DNA from: a virus
Length of the DNA: 64,000 nucleotides
IMG/VR virus record: IMGVR_UViG_3300013212_000061
Span: 16,025 to 80,024 of that record
Strand: one strand, 5' to 3'
The position numbers and the translations under genes were made by a program. Positions 8,514 through 17,826 of this stretch are shown piece by piece. How positions within the stretch are numbered: the stretch's first letter is position 1; each line of letters opens with the position of its first letter. The notes below the pieces were generated by a model. The model saw nothing but the letters and a program-made list of their open reading frames with translations. It was not told the DNA's origin and searched no databases.

Positions 8514-9618
8514 ATTTACATTTGACGATTTAAACGCAGAACTTGCAGGATTAAATCCACTAGGTTCTGTTATGGATAAATCAGACTTTTCGGAAGTTAC
8601 TGAATGGATTCATACTGGAAACTATCATTTAAACGCATGTCTGTCTGGGGATTTATTTGGTGGATGGCCAAATAATAGGTCTTGCTCGATTGCTGGACCA
8701 TCAGGAACAGGTAAAACTTTCTTGACACTGAATTCAGTTCGAGAGGCAATCAACATGGGTTATTACGTAATCTATTATGATTCAGAAGCTGCAGTTGACA
8801 AAGACCAAATGGTAAAATTTGGTATTGATGTAACTAAAGTAAACTACCAACCTGTAAATACAGTACAGGCATTTAGAACTTCGGTAACCTCAATTACCCA
8901 AAAAATGCAAGAGGTTAAAAGAAAAGGTGGAGAGATTCAAAAGATTATGATTATCTTAGATAGTGCCGGTAACCTTGCAACACAAAAAGAAATTGATGAT
9001 GCTGCAACTGGAAGTGAGAAGGCAGATATGACACGTTCTAAAATGTTAAAGTCAATCTTTAGAATTATCATGACGCCATTGGCTGACTTAAAGATCCCGT
9101 TCTTATTTACAAATCACACATACCAAACCCAAGATTTCATCTCACGTCAGGTTGCCGGAGGTGGTACTGGACCAGAGTATGCCGCTTCAATAGTTCTTAT
9201 GTTAAATAAGGCGCAATTGAAAGATGGTGATAAAAAAGTTGGTATCGTTGTAACCGCCAAGCCTGACAAGAATCGTTTCGCAAAACCCCACCCAATTAAA
9301 TTCCACCTCGACTTTACTAAAGGTATGAATCCTTACGTTGGATTAGAACAATATGCTACATGGGATATTTGTGGAATCACAAGAGGTTCTATTGAAAAGG
9401 GTGTTAAAACTCCTAAATCAACTGCAAGAGGATGGATTTGTAAACACCTTGATGAGACTGTTTCTAATGCAGAATTCTTTACTGAAAAGGTATTTACAAG
9501 AGAGGTGCTTGAACAAATTAATGAGTACCTTAAGCCAATTTTTAATTATAATACTTCGGCTGAAACTCTTAATAATGAAATTGGAGACTTATTAAACGAG
9601 GACTTAGATACTGAATAA
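8500..9618 (+). CDS. uvsX: UvsX recombinase (RecA-like)
   Basis: Strand-exchange protein for recombination-dependent replication and repair. Walker A GPSGTGKT is at residues 66-73. The region YYVIYYDSEAAVDK follows, with the Walker B-type segment IMIILDSAGNLATQKE and a LFTNHTYQTQ segment typical of the RecA core. It is 372 aa, close to T4 UvsX (about 390). The start at 8500 is preferred over the in-frame TTG at 8461 because it opens MAKNRFTFDDLNAEL. The C-terminus is acidic, as in UvsX. Confidence 0.93.
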   Translation: MAKNRFTFDDLNAELAGLNPLGSVMDKSDFSEVTEWIHTGNYHLNACLSGDLFGGWPNNRSCSIAGPSGTGKTFLTLNSVREAINMGYYVIYYDSEAAVDKDQMVKFGIDVTKVNYQPVNTVQAFRTSVTSITQKMQEVKRKGGEIQKIMIILDSAGNLATQKEIDDAATGSEKADMTRSKMLKSIFRIIMTPLADLKIPFLFTNHTYQTQDFISRQVAGGGTGPEYAASIVLMLNKAQLKDGDKKVGIVVTAKPDKNRFAKPHPIKFHLDFTKGMNPYVGLEQYATWDICGITRGSIEKGVKTPKSTARGWICKHLDETVSNAEFFTEKVFTREVLEQINEYLKPIFNYNTSAETLNNEIGDLLNEDLDTE

Positions 9619-9619
9619 T

Positions 9620-9931
9620 ATGGAAGTGAATCTTAATCGACTAGATGAAGACAAACTACCCATTAAATATATTTTAGGCATCCATGAACAACTAGAAAGT
9701 TTTCCGGATGCCTTTGATATTATACATGTTTATGTTGTCGAAACTATGAAAAAACCAGACCGACCACGAATCAATTTTACAAAACACTCATTGATGACAT
9801 ATCATGCATGCGGTAATATTGAAAATGCGGAGAAAGGTTTAGAACAGGCAATTGGCCTAGGTTTAATTGAGCAAACCCATTTTGAAGATGGAAAAGAAAC
9901 ATACAAAATATTAATGAACCCGTTCCAATAA
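9620..9931 (+). CDS. Hypothetical protein between uvsX and helicase
   Basis: 103 aa, starting one base after uvsX. Mixed alpha/beta composition with no motif I recognise; the KHSLMTYHACGNIENAEKGLEQAIGLGLIEQ portion could be a small helical winged-type fold. Position suggests a replisome or recombination accessory, but this is only context. Confidence 0.65.
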   Translation: MEVNLNRLDEDKLPIKYILGIHEQLESFPDAFDIIHVYVVETMKKPDRPRINFTKHSLMTYHACGNIENAEKGLEQAIGLGLIEQTHFEDGKETYKILMNPFQ

Positions 9932-9971
9932 GAAACTTTACCCCAAACAGGCTTATAATCTAAAAAAATAT

Positions 9972-11285
9972 ATGAAATTCGGACAAGATTTTGAAAAAAT
10001 ATTCTTTAAGTTATCTTTGGCAAAACCAAAGTACTTAGAAAAAATACATAAAGGTTTTTATACTTCAGATGAAATAGATACGATGCACTTTTTAGCAACG
10101 AAGTTCTATGAGAAATTCCATGAAGCGCCAAAAGCAGATCAGATGAAAATCCTTTCTCAAAGTCCTAAATTTAAAGGAAAAGTAGATGAGAATATTATTG
10201 AATTGGTTTATAAAACGGACCTTACCCAATATGATGATGAATGGTTAGTTTCTACTGCTGAAGCCTGGATTAAATGGAGAACATTCGATACTACTTTAAT
10301 AGACACTATTGAGTATATTAAAACAACTGAAGTTACTCCAGAGAATGCTGATTCAATCATCTCAAAAGTTAAAAGTTTAATTAATGACCGAAATTCAATT
10401 GTATTTAACTCAGATATTGGATTAGATTTCTTTAATGCAGGAGACCACTATCAAGAGGGTAGAGCTAAATTTTCAACTGGATATAACTTTTTAGACCGAT
10501 TACTTTCCGGAGGTTATGACAAAGATGGTTCATTAATAGTTTATGTTGGAGAACAAAATATCGGTAAGTCTATTTTCTTAGCAAATGATGCCGCAAATTT
10601 TGTTAAAATGGGAGTTAACACTGCATTTGTTTCAGCAGAGATGGCAGCTCATAAAGTTCTTAAAAGAATTGGAGCAAACCTACTTACAATTCCAATGAAT
10701 GAATATGATGCAAAAGCCCAAAATAAAGACTTGATTAAAAGAAAGCTTGAAAATGTAGGTGATGGTTTAACACCACCTGGAAATCTTTTTGTAAAACAAT
10801 TTCCAACATCTCAAGCTACCGTACCAGATATTGAAGCCCATCTAAAACAAATCGAAGAGGAACGTAAAATAAAACTAGGAGCTATTGTTATTGACTATAT
10901 AAATATCCTAGCAAATTATAGAAATCCAAACTCTGAAAATATGTACCTTAAAATCAAGCAAATTGCTGAAGATTTACGTGCAATGGGAGTAAGAAATAAT
11001 TGGTTGATAGTTACTGCAACACAGATTAATCGAAATAATTATAATTCAAGTGATATTGGAATGGGAGATGTTGCAGAATCCGCAGGACTTTCACATACCG
11101 CAGATTTAATGCTTGGAATTATTCAAGATGATATTATGCGAGCATCATTTGAATATTGGCTTAAAGTCTTAAAAATTAGAGATGGTGAAGGTAAGGGTGT
11201 TAAATGCCGATTAGATATTAATTATCAATATATGAGACTTACCGAAACAGATGACGTTACAAATTCAAACATACACAACTTATAA
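9972..11285 (+). CDS. 41: Replicative DNA helicase (gp41-like, DnaB family)
   Basis: Hexameric 5'-3' helicase that drives the fork. A RecA-type core starts near residue 165 (STGYNFLDRLLSGG). The P-loop is GEQNIGKS (193-200), an acceptable Walker A variant. IGAIVIDYINILANYRNPNS supplies Walker B, and VTATQINR is the conserved sensor/Gln segment. At 437 aa it is near T4 gp41 (475). It is followed 3 bases later by the gp33-like gene. Confidence 0.93.
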   Translation: MKFGQDFEKIFFKLSLAKPKYLEKIHKGFYTSDEIDTMHFLATKFYEKFHEAPKADQMKILSQSPKFKGKVDENIIELVYKTDLTQYDDEWLVSTAEAWIKWRTFDTTLIDTIEYIKTTEVTPENADSIISKVKSLINDRNSIVFNSDIGLDFFNAGDHYQEGRAKFSTGYNFLDRLLSGGYDKDGSLIVYVGEQNIGKSIFLANDAANFVKMGVNTAFVSAEMAAHKVLKRIGANLLTIPMNEYDAKAQNKDLIKRKLENVGDGLTPPGNLFVKQFPTSQATVPDIEAHLKQIEEERKIKLGAIVIDYINILANYRNPNSENMYLKIKQIAEDLRAMGVRNNWLIVTATQINRNNYNSSDIGMGDVAESAGLSHTADLMLGIIQDDIMRASFEYWLKVLKIRDGEGKGVKCRLDINYQYMRLTETDDVTNSNIHNL

Positions 11286-11288
11286 AAA

Positions 11289-11732
11289 ATGAGAACACAA
11301 AGAGACAAAATATTCGACAACACATTTGCTGAGAGTGAATTTGAATTAGACAGTTCATTTTCTTTTGAAATTGCTCCAAGCTACTTAGACAATCGAGATG
11401 AAGAGGACAAAATTGAAACACAAATCATAATCACAAAGATTCATGAGTTAATTGAATCCTCAAGATTCAAACACTTCAATAACATTAATGAATTTAACGA
11501 GACTGTTAAATTAAAAAAGAATGAAATTAACGAAATCTATGAATTTATTTCAGATGAGCTCCGACCAAATCATTCAATCATTGAAGTATTTTCAGAATTG
11601 TGTGATTACTTTAATGTTAATCCAACAAAATTCTACCAGTCACTAGGAAACAAATTTAAAGAGGAACTAATCGAGGTATTAGACAAGAAGACAAACGTAC
11701 TTAAGAAAAAGCATATAAATAGATTATTCTAA
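11289..11732 (+). CDS. Possible late-transcription co-activator (gp33-like)
   Basis: 147 aa, acidic and helical. The segment SIIEVFSELCDYFNVNPTKF and following helices resemble the arrangement in T4 gp33, and the basic, hydrophobic-ended tail (KKKHINRLF) looks like a sliding-clamp-binding peptide. T4 gp33 links RNA polymerase to the gp45 clamp for late transcription. The phage also has gp55, clamp and late promoters, so a gp33 is expected. Similarity was judged by eye and is weak; an unrelated replication accessory remains possible. Confidence 0.45.
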   Translation: MRTQRDKIFDNTFAESEFELDSSFSFEIAPSYLDNRDEEDKIETQIIITKIHELIESSRFKHFNNINEFNETVKLKKNEINEIYEFISDELRPNHSIIEVFSELCDYFNVNPTKFYQSLGNKFKEELIEVLDKKTNVLKKKHINRLF

Positions 11733-11734
11733 CT

Positions 11735-12847
11735 ATGATTCAACAAGCAAATTTAAACAAGCCAGTTAAAAGAATTTGGATTCTAGGTGATATGCACTTA
11801 GGAGTCCGATCAAGTTCATTGGAATGGTTAGAAATGCAAAAGGATTTTTATGACAATCAATTTATTCCGACTCTATTAGAAAACTATGAAGATGGAGATA
11901 TATTGGTTCAAGTTGGAGACGCTTTCGATAATAGACAAAGTGTAAACATTAGAGTTCTACATTATGCAATCGATCTTTTTGAAAGACTTGGAAATATTCT
12001 ACCAACCCATATAATTTGTGGAAACCATGATATATGGGCAAAGAAAAGCAATGATGTAAGTTCTATTGATGCTCTTAAATGGATTCCAAATGTAAGCATC
12101 TATAAAGAACCTCAAACATTTCATTGGGGTGGAACAGAAGTCCTATTGATGCCATGGAGGAGAGACGTTGAACATGAAGTAGAAACTTTAGATTTGTTTC
12201 CAAACTCTGAAATTGTATTTTGCCATTCAGAAGTGCGAGGTATTAAATTAAATAAGAAGGTTGATAATCACCACGGTACTGATTCAACTACTTATGACCG
12301 ATTTACTGCAGTTTATTCAGGACATATTCATTATAGACAGCGCCGAGGCCAGTTGCGAATGGTTGGTACCCCTTATGAATTGACGCGATCTGATATGGAC
12401 AATACTAAAGGATTTGACCTTGTTAATTTAGAAGACATGCAGGAAACTTTCTTTGAGAATACAATATCACCAAAGTTTGTTAAATTTAATCTAACTAATC
12501 TTTACAATACACCTCTTGGAGAATTTAAAGATGCTATTAGAAATAATTTTGTAGACCTTTATGTCCCATCAAATATTGCAACTACATCTGCTCTTTCCAG
12601 ACTTATTAATAAAGTACAAACAATAAGTAGAAAAATAGACCCTAATATCTACGAGCAAGACACGTTCTTAGACGAGGATTCATACGACATGGACCAAATC
12701 GAAGACCTATACAAAAACTATAATATCTTACATCTTTGTAATATCTATGTAGACAATACAATGCATGCTGAAGATGTTAAAATACAAATCAAAGATCGTT
12801 TGAAGAAACTTCATGATTTTTATGCATATAATAATCAAATGGATTAA
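11735..12847 (+). CDS. 47: Recombination nuclease subunit gp47 (Mre11/SbcD-like)
   Basis: Mn-dependent nuclease subunit that resects DNA ends with gp46. All metallophosphoesterase motifs are present in order: GDMHLG (about 18-23), GDAFDN, GNHDIW, CHSEV and GHIHYRQR, followed by GTPYELTRSD. At 370 aa it is like T4 gp47 (339). gp46 starts two bases downstream, the usual 47-46 pair. Confidence 0.95.
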   Translation: MIQQANLNKPVKRIWILGDMHLGVRSSSLEWLEMQKDFYDNQFIPTLLENYEDGDILVQVGDAFDNRQSVNIRVLHYAIDLFERLGNILPTHIICGNHDIWAKKSNDVSSIDALKWIPNVSIYKEPQTFHWGGTEVLLMPWRRDVEHEVETLDLFPNSEIVFCHSEVRGIKLNKKVDNHHGTDSTTYDRFTAVYSGHIHYRQRRGQLRMVGTPYELTRSDMDNTKGFDLVNLEDMQETFFENTISPKFVKFNLTNLYNTPLGEFKDAIRNNFVDLYVPSNIATTSALSRLINKVQTISRKIDPNIYEQDTFLDEDSYDMDQIEDLYKNYNILHLCNIYVDNTMHAEDVKIQIKDRLKKLHDFYAYNNQMD

Positions 12848-12849
12848 AT

Positions 12850-14523
12850 ATGAAAATACAAAGTATTGAACTAAAAAACTTTGCATCTTACGGTAATCAA
12901 GTTCAAACTATAAAATTTGAAGATGATAAATCTGAGCTATTTTTAACCTTAGGAAAAAATGGTGAAGGCAAAACAACTATTGCTAACGCGATAGTTTTTG
13001 CGCTTTACGGTAAAGTTGAAGGTGTTAAAATGTCCGACCTTCCAAATAGAATTAATAAAGAACTTTGGGTCAGAATAACCTTACAATGTAAAAGTGTTGA
13101 GGTTGTTATTGAGCGTGGTTTGGCTCCTGGAATTTTTAAAGTTCTCCTTAATGGAATTGAATTCGACAAGGCAGGAAAACGTTCAGTACAAGAATACCTT
13201 GAAGAGGAAATCTTTGGTATTCCATACCATGTATTTAAAAACATTATCATTCTCTCTGTTAATGACTTTAAGTCTTTTTTAACAATGAGTAATAGTGACA
13301 AGCGCCAGATTATTGATAAAATGTTTGGATTTTCTATCTTAAATGATATGCAAAATGCACTTAAAGAAGAGAGAAGAACTCTTAAAAGCGATATTGATGC
13401 ATTTGGCAGAGAGTTAGGCCAAATAAATGAGAATATAAAACAAGTTCAAATTAAGCTAGACCAGTTGATGGTTGAAAGCCAAGAAAAGGACAAAAAGAAA
13501 ATTCAACATCTTAAAGATTCTCTTGTTAAATATGACGAGAATAAAAAGAAGTTGGAAGAGGCCCAGGGTAAAATCACTGCAAGCATTAAGGGTTTAAATT
13601 TGGATCTACAATCAAATCAGTCGACCGAAACTGAATTAAAGTTTAAAATAGCAGAACTTAAAAAGAAATTGGAGTTGTATGAAAATAATTCATGTCCAAC
13701 TTGCGAACATGAGCTTACTGGAGAGTTTCACAACTCTAGACGGGATGAACTTGAATCTGAACTAAAAGATATTCCAAATCAACTAGAAGAGGTTACACAA
13801 GAAGTGTCAACTATTAAAACACAAATCAGCGATCTTAGAGATAAAGATAGTGTTGTTCGTGATAGGGTATCTTCATTAAATATAAACATTGCAAACTTTA
13901 AAAAAGAACTCTTAGCAATTTCAGCATCAATTAAAGGTACAACTGATTTTTCTCACATGGAGCAAATTATATCTGACTTTGAAACACAAGAGCTGGAGAA
14001 GGGAAATCTTAAAGATACTAAAACTATTGACTACAATTTCTTAGAAATGGTTGAAGAGGTTCTTGGAGAGGATGGAGTTAAAAATCTTGCAATCAAGACT
14101 ATATTACCCGGGTTGAATGCAAATATCGCAGCTATGACCCAGACAATGCACCTTCACTTCCACCTCCGATTTGATGAGAAATTCAATTGTATTATCAATC
14201 ACTTAGGAGAGGAAATAAATCCAATGACCCTTTCAACAGGTGAACGAAAGAAGGCAGACTTTATAATTATTATTGCAATTATAAAAATTTTAAAATTAAG
14301 ATTCCCACAACTAAACCTGTTATTCTTAGATGAGTTGCTAAGTTCTGTCGATCAAGATGGAATCCACAATATCCTAAAAATCTTAAGTGGAGTAATTAAA
14401 GAGAGCAAAATTAACTGTTTTGTTATCAACCACACCCCCTTACCTCATGAAATCTTTGACAAAAAAATTCAAATCTTCAGAGAAAATGGATTCTCCAAAT
14501 TTAATATTGAGCTAATAGAATAG
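12850..14523 (+). CDS. 46: Recombination nuclease ATPase subunit gp46 (Rad50/SbcC-like)
   Basis: SMC-like ATPase partner of gp47. Walker A LGKNGEGKTT lies near residues 34-43, two coiled-coil arms flank a zinc hook CPTC at 282-285, and the C-terminus holds the signature motif (LSTGERKKADF) and Walker B (LLFLDELLSSVD). Length 557 aa matches T4 gp46 (560). No unusual changes seen. Confidence 0.95.
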   Translation: MKIQSIELKNFASYGNQVQTIKFEDDKSELFLTLGKNGEGKTTIANAIVFALYGKVEGVKMSDLPNRINKELWVRITLQCKSVEVVIERGLAPGIFKVLLNGIEFDKAGKRSVQEYLEEEIFGIPYHVFKNIIILSVNDFKSFLTMSNSDKRQIIDKMFGFSILNDMQNALKEERRTLKSDIDAFGRELGQINENIKQVQIKLDQLMVESQEKDKKKIQHLKDSLVKYDENKKKLEEAQGKITASIKGLNLDLQSNQSTETELKFKIAELKKKLELYENNSCPTCEHELTGEFHNSRRDELESELKDIPNQLEEVTQEVSTIKTQISDLRDKDSVVRDRVSSLNINIANFKKELLAISASIKGTTDFSHMEQIISDFETQELEKGNLKDTKTIDYNFLEMVEEVLGEDGVKNLAIKTILPGLNANIAAMTQTMHLHFHLRFDEKFNCIINHLGEEINPMTLSTGERKKADFIIIIAIIKILKLRFPQLNLLFLDELLSSVDQDGIHNILKILSGVIKESKINCFVINHTPLPHEIFDKKIQIFRENGFSKFNIELIE

Positions 14524-14533
14524 GATATATAAT
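14524..14533 (+). promoter_or_regulatory. Late-type box GATATATAAT touching the next start codon
   Basis: A perfect copy of the late motif ends only two bases before the ATG at 14536. If initiation were 6-7 bases downstream as in T4, the transcript would begin at or just after the ATG. It may be functional with leaderless output, or vestigial. Confidence 0.5.
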
Positions 14534-14535
14534 CC

Positions 14536-17031
14536 ATGGCAAGTTACAATCAAAAATTTAATTCCGATGATAGTGTAGTTAGACACATCATTATAGGTTT
14601 TTTAGCCGATTTGAATACCAAATTGTATTTTCATCGACAAATAACCAATGACGAAAGAGTAGTAGTGGATGTTCCATTTTATTACTCAATAACAGGGGAT
14701 GACCAATTCCTTAGAGACAATTTTCTATTTTCAACACCATCAGGACCAAATTGTACTCCAGATAAAGCGCATGCGGATGCAAACTATGATGTTGTACCAA
14801 GAGGAATTGTAAACTTTTCAGGACTTGCTATTGATTCTGGAAAATTAGTCAATAAAAGAACTACAGGTCAGTACACTAAAATGAACTCTGAAGGGATCAT
14901 TGAATCTTATGTTGCTGAATTTGACATGATTCCAATAACTATTAGTTTTGATGTTGAAATCCTAGTATCTTCAACACTTGATTCTTTTAAAATCACTGAG
15001 GCAATAATCAAAAGAATGTACAAATCCAACTATTTTAATGTTGAAGTTGGGCATTTAGAGGAGGGTAATTATAGAATCGCATCTTATTATGCACTACCTG
15101 ATGATTACACTCTTGAAAGACCTGTTGGATTTACATATGATGACAAAGACCGATTTAAAATAACTTTTCCTATTGAAGTTAATTCATTTATACCTTCATT
15201 TCATTTAGGTAATGAAGAAGGTTTTGGATCAAATCAACTTTCTACTGAGCGTTTTGCTGGAAACAGAATGTTTACTATAGATGCTATTATAAACTCTACT
15301 GATGTTAATCAAATTACTTCCGGACAATATTTCGGAGATATTGTAGAAGTTCCAGGAACATCGCAACCTGGCGGAAGTTCTCTATTTGGAACCCAAGGTC
15401 CTGTAGGACCTGCAGGGGATAGAGGACCTCAAGGACGTCAAGGAACGCAAGGAGCACAAGGTACTCAAGGTTACCAAGGTACCCAAGGAAACCAAGGAAC
15501 ACAAGGTTACCAAGGAGACCAAGGAACACAAGGTTACCAAGGAGACCAGGGAACTCAAGGTTACCAAGGAGACCAGGGAACTCAAGGTTACCAAGGAGAC
15601 CAGGGAACTCAAGGAACACAAGGTACTCAAGGAGACCAAGGAACACAAGGTTACCAAGGAGACCAGGGAACTCAAGGTTACCAGGGAGACCAAGGAACAC
15701 AAGGTTACCAAGGAGACCAGGGAACTCAAGGTTACCAGGGAGACCAGGGAACTCAAGGTACTCAAGGAGACCAAGGAACCCAGGGATTCCAAGGTGCTCA
15801 AGGATTCCAAGGTGCTCAAGGAGTTCAAGGTGCTCAAGGTGCTCAAGGAGTTCAAGGTGCTCAAGGAGTTCAAGGAGTTCAAGGTGCTCAAGGAGTTCAA
15901 GGTGCTCAAGGTGCTCAAGGAGTTCAAGGTGCCCAAGGAGTTCAAGGCTTACAGGGAATTCAAGGTGCCCAAGGATTTCAAGGTGCTCAAGGAGTTCAAG
16001 GCTTACAGGGAGTTCAAGGTGCTCAAGGACGCCAAGGTTCTCAAGGGTTTCAAGGACAAAAAGGTGAAACTGGATCTTTCGGTGGTGCAACATTTGAGTT
16101 CTATTATGATAATGACACAACAGATCCCGTAAATTTGACACCAGGGCATGTAAGAATTAATGAATTTGGTACGGAAATGTACATTTCATATTTAGACATT
16201 AACTCTATAAGTATTCAATCATTTTTACAAACAATTGATGATTCAACTTCTCAAATTAAAGGTTTATTTAAACTAACATCATATACTGACCCGTTACTTT
16301 ATGCAATATTTAATATAGTAGGTAGCCATACAGAGCATACAGACCATTTCAATGTTCCAGTTGCATTTATTTCCAGTCCTATTGCTGGAACTGTTCCTCC
16401 CGACCAATTAGCATATATTACTTTCCAAAGAACAGGAGACATTGGAGATAGAGGACCTCAAGGTTTTCAAGGTGCCCAAGGAACGCGAGGTTTTCAAGGA
16501 GCCCAAGGTTTTCAAGGAGTACAAGGAGCCCAAGGTTTTCAGGGAATACAAGGAGTACAGGGTGCCCAAGGAACTCAAGGTTTCCAGGGAATACAAGGAA
16601 CTCAAGGAACTCAAGGAGTACAAGGATTCCAAGGTGCTCAAGGAGTACAAGGATTCCAAGGACCTCAAGGTTTTCAAGGAGCCCAAGGTACTCAAGGAAC
16701 TGGAGCCCAAGGGTTTCAAGGTGTTCAAGGACCCCAAAGTTCAGGTGCAGGTGGAAGTATTAAATCAATAAATGTAATAAGTAGCAACACCACCGCCGGA
16801 AGCAATGCAAGTACTGAATATACATATCTTGCTTCAGGAACTATTGATATTACTCTTCCAACTGCCGTAGGAAATACAAATAACTATTACATTAAAAATA
16901 CCGGAACCGGCACAGTAACAATTAAAACAACTTCAACTGAAACAATAGATGGAAGTTTAACAGCCCCATTGCGGGTTCAATACACAGCATTAACATTAGT
17001 AAGCGATGGTACAAACTGGTTTATAATATAA
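14536..17031 (+). CDS. gp15-like tail protein fused to two collagen-like domains
   Basis: Residues 1-260 align by eye along their length with T4 gp15, the tail-sheath terminator that caps the tail and joins it to the neck: a YNQKFNSDDSVVRH start, FHRQITNDERVVVDVPFYYS, VPRGIVNFSGLAIDSG, MIPITISFDVEILV and KITFPIEVNSFIPSFH. Then follow about 230 residues of G-x-Q collagen-like triplets (15390-16070), a globular domain (16070-16440), a second collagen-like block (16440-16740) and a beta-rich C-terminal domain ending in TLVSDGTNWFII, typical of fibre tips. T4 gp15 is only 272 aa, so this is a large fusion, perhaps giving neck whiskers or fibres. The gp15 match is an eye alignment. Confidence 0.65.
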   Translation: MASYNQKFNSDDSVVRHIIIGFLADLNTKLYFHRQITNDERVVVDVPFYYSITGDDQFLRDNFLFSTPSGPNCTPDKAHADANYDVVPRGIVNFSGLAIDSGKLVNKRTTGQYTKMNSEGIIESYVAEFDMIPITISFDVEILVSSTLDSFKITEAIIKRMYKSNYFNVEVGHLEEGNYRIASYYALPDDYTLERPVGFTYDDKDRFKITFPIEVNSFIPSFHLGNEEGFGSNQLSTERFAGNRMFTIDAIINSTDVNQITSGQYFGDIVEVPGTSQPGGSSLFGTQGPVGPAGDRGPQGRQGTQGAQGTQGYQGTQGNQGTQGYQGDQGTQGYQGDQGTQGYQGDQGTQGYQGDQGTQGTQGTQGDQGTQGYQGDQGTQGYQGDQGTQGYQGDQGTQGYQGDQGTQGTQGDQGTQGFQGAQGFQGAQGVQGAQGAQGVQGAQGVQGVQGAQGVQGAQGAQGVQGAQGVQGLQGIQGAQGFQGAQGVQGLQGVQGAQGRQGSQGFQGQKGETGSFGGATFEFYYDNDTTDPVNLTPGHVRINEFGTEMYISYLDINSISIQSFLQTIDDSTSQIKGLFKLTSYTDPLLYAIFNIVGSHTEHTDHFNVPVAFISSPIAGTVPPDQLAYITFQRTGDIGDRGPQGFQGAQGTRGFQGAQGFQGVQGAQGFQGIQGVQGAQGTQGFQGIQGTQGTQGVQGFQGAQGVQGFQGPQGFQGAQGTQGTGAQGFQGVQGPQSSGAGGSIKSINVISSNTTAGSNASTEYTYLASGTIDITLPTAVGNTNNYYIKNTGTGTVTIKTTSTETIDGSLTAPLRVQYTALTLVSDGTNWFII
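15390..16070 (+). repeat. Collagen-like coding repeat, block 1
   Basis: Tandem 9- and 27-base units encode G-T-Q-G-Y-Q-G-D-Q and later G-A-Q-G-V-Q / G-F-Q triplets. Many units are near-identical at DNA level, so length variation by slippage or recombination is likely. They also create long spurious ORFs on both strands. Confidence 0.95.
16440..16740 (+). repeat. Collagen-like coding repeat, block 2
   Basis: A second run of G-x-Q triplets (mostly G-F-Q, G-A-Q, G-T-Q, G-V-Q) after a globular insert, less regular at DNA level than block 1. Confidence 0.93.
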
Positions 17032-17043
17032 AAACAAAACAAT

Positions 17044-17490
17044 ATGGCATATAATCCTAATAATCCAAACGGACAAGCTACGTCAGCAAATTCAGCTCCT
17101 GTCGTAATTGCATCAGATCAAACCGCAGTTAATACATCCCTACAGGAAGTAGCAACAGGAGGAGCAAGTGTGTTTCACCTGGTATCAACTGCATCAACTA
17201 ATGCAACCAACATTAAGGCATCCGCTGGAAAGGTGACCGGTTGGTACATTTTTAATTCAAACGGATCTGCTAGAAAAGTAGCATTTCATAACACGGCTGG
17301 TACTCCTACCGCAGGTGCTTCCGTTTATTTTTCTATTGTAATCCCTGCGCTATCAGGTGCAAACTGTCCCTTCCCAGCTGGAATAAATTTTAGCACAGGT
17401 ATTGCAATAACAACCGCAACTGGACTTGCAGATAGTGATGCTGTAGCAGTAGCTGCAAATGATTTAATAATTAATATATTTTACAAATAA
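17044..17490 (+). CDS. Phage structural protein, beta-rich (NPNGQATSANSAPVVIASDQ type)
   Basis: 148 aa. The opening NPNNPNGQATSANSAPVV and IASDQTAV is a motif common in phage virion proteins and fibre-associated modules. The rest is Ala/Thr/Ser/Gly-rich beta sequence, likely a small jelly-roll or decoration protein. It follows the gp15-collagen protein and precedes another fibre-like gene, so surface or tail decoration is likely. Exact role unknown. Confidence 0.65.
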   Translation: MAYNPNNPNGQATSANSAPVVIASDQTAVNTSLQEVATGGASVFHLVSTASTNATNIKASAGKVTGWYIFNSNGSARKVAFHNTAGTPTAGASVYFSIVIPALSGANCPFPAGINFSTGIAITTATGLADSDAVAVAANDLIINIFYK

Positions 17491-17491
17491 A

Positions 17492-17815
17492 ATGAAAATT
17501 CAACAAACACAGTCAGTTCAGCTTCCCTTATTAGGAATAGCTGATACCCTAGAGATTAGGGTTAATTCATTCCCTCTATTTCCATCCTCAATTGAAGTGT
17601 TTTGGAAAGTAAGTGGTGATGTAATAAGTAAGGAAGGGACAATTGTTCTTCCTCAAGAAATAGTACAAAACTGGGGAACAGACGATACCATAGTAAAAGA
17701 GTATATACTTCAACAATTGGGTCTCGTAGAGGACACAACGCCAGATCCTGTGGTAACCTCGCCATTACAGGGTCCTGTAGATGACACTGCTCTAACAGAA
17801 GAAACTCCACAATAA
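17492..17815 (+). CDS. Hypothetical protein in fibre gene group
   Basis: 107 aa, starting one base after the previous gene. N-terminal half is beta-like (IRVNSFPLFPSSIEVFWKV); the C-terminus is acidic and Pro-rich. No family recognised; co-directional with and tightly linked to virion surface genes. Confidence 0.6.
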   Translation: MKIQQTQSVQLPLLGIADTLEIRVNSFPLFPSSIEVFWKVSGDVISKEGTIVLPQEIVQNWGTDDTIVKEYILQQLGLVEDTTPDPVVTSPLQGPVDDTALTEETPQ

Positions 17816-17826
17816 AAAGTTATTAA

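Noticed and set aside
15500-15780. CRISPR-like regular repeats
   Set aside because: Units are contiguous without unique spacers and lie in frame in a collagen-like coding sequence.
15314-16141. Long open frames antisense to and overlapping the collagen-like region (up to 275 aa)
   Set aside because: They result from the regular triplet repeats, encode Leu/Glu or Ser/Leu low complexity, and are explained by the real fibre gene.
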